Shown one piece after another: positions 5,001 to 5,405 of a stretch of DNA of 5,405 nucleotides. The stretch comes from Pseudomonadota bacterium. Lineage in GTDB: Bacteria > Pseudomonadota > Gammaproteobacteria > JAKAQQ01. The DNA is taken from assembly GCA_021852325.1 (NCBI GenBank), contig JAJZNM010000090.1:1-5405 (forward strand). Reading direction: 5' to 3'. Position numbers and translations under genes: made by a program. Each line of letters opens with the position of its first letter. The stretch's first letter is position 1. The notes under the pieces are model-generated. The model did not search any database. It was not told the origin of the DNA and saw nothing but the letters and a program-made list of their open reading frames with translations.

Positions 5001-5405
5001 CCCACTCGATCGGACTCCTCCCGGCGGTCTGCGCGATCCTGCTGGTGAGTGTCCTGGCACTCGCTGGCTCGGAGTGGCTCGGCATCCCGGATCTCCTGGT
5101 CAGCCTGGTCGGGGGGATGGCCATCGGCCCGATCGGACTCGCGCTCGTGGATCCTGCCTCCCATCTCTCCTGGATGCGGGATTTCTTCATTCTGGGGGTC
5201 TGTTTCGTCCTGTATGAAGGCGGGCGTGAAATCCGCCTCAAGGTCATCCGCGAGGTGGGGCTCAGCGTACTCACGCTCTCGACCCTGGGCGTTCTCTTGA
5301 CCACATTCCTGCTTGCGGCCGTGGCCGAATGGCTCTGGTCGCTCGGATGGCCGTTGAGCCTCATTCTCGGTGCCGCGATTGCATCAACGGATCCGGCAGC
5401 ACTCA
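4991..5405 (+). CDS. CPA1/NhaP-type cation:proton antiporter, N-terminal part, cut by window edge
   Basis: This appears to be an inner-membrane monovalent cation/H+ antiporter of the Na+/H+ exchanger (CPA1, NhaP-like) family. 138 codons are visible with no stop. Hydrophobic segments lie at about residues 8-26, 33-50, 64-76, 89-114 and 119-131. The family signs are IPDLLVSLVGGMAIGPIGL (32-50), an F-x-L-YEGG match at 72-78 (FVLYEGG; the family commonly has L-x-x-EGG) and LGAAIASTDPAAL (126-138). The last carries the TDP motif of the unwound transport helix. The ND-type ion-binding motif would lie beyond the window. The ATG at 4991 is taken as the start, with GGTGG 6 nt upstream; the ATG two codons later (4997) is equally possible. 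It follows dnaQ by 46 nt in the same direction, so it may be read with it. Whether Na+ or K+ is transported cannot be told from this part. Confidence 0.9.
   Translation, partial: MAMTHSIGLLPAVCAILLVSVLALAGSEWLGIPDLLVSLVGGMAIGPIGLALVDPASHLSWMRDFFILGVCFVLYEGGREIRLKVIREVGLSVLTLSTLGVLLTTFLLAAVAEWLWSLGWPLSLILGAAIASTDPAAL

Noticed and set aside
3646..5364. A 572-codon open frame on the minus strand.
   Set aside because: It lies antisense to rnhA, dnaQ and the antiporter gene, all of which have complete motifs. The translated sequence shows no family resemblance and looks like GC-driven shadow coding.

Overview
The window is GC-rich and densely coded, with almost no intergenic space. It looks like a chromosomal housekeeping locus from a proteobacterium, most likely a gammaproteobacterium or a close relative such as Acidithiobacillia, with betaproteobacteria not excluded. 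The main evidence is gene order. The divergent pair gloB-mltD and yafS-like methyltransferase-rnhA, with dnaQ next, is a well-known arrangement in E. coli and Pseudomonas, and every protein here is full-featured and of that type. I see no transposase, phage gene, CRISPR array, tRNA or rRNA.

Layout. The minus-strand unit reads right to left from about 3001 to 1: gloB (glyoxalase II), then mltD (lipoprotein lytic transglycosylase with five LysM modules), then the first 60 codons of fabI (enoyl-ACP reductase), which runs off the left edge. These genes are packed with a 4-nt stop/start overlap and a 5-nt gap, so they are probably one operon. A 96-bp divergent intergenic region (3002-3097) separates them from the plus-strand unit. 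That unit holds a YafS-like SAM methyltransferase with a TTG start, rnhA (RNase HI) overlapping it by 1 nt, dnaQ (DNA polymerase III epsilon) 6 nt later, and after 46 nt the N-terminal part of a CPA1/NhaP-type cation:proton antiporter that runs off the right edge.

How the genes fit together. The plus unit pairs RNA primer and RNA-DNA hybrid removal (rnhA) with replication proofreading (dnaQ), preceded by a conserved methyltransferase whose substrate is unknown to me. The minus unit combines methylglyoxal detoxification, peptidoglycan remodelling and fatty-acid elongation, two of which serve the cell envelope. No shared pathway is evident beyond co-transcription.

I did not find a new biological system. 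The points most worth a second look are small: the LysM array of mltD with a 21-nt perfect internal repeat, a possible SD-masking stem ahead of the TTG-started methyltransferase, a possibly leaderless gloB, and an 18-codon reading frame that links the dnaQ stop to the antiporter start.
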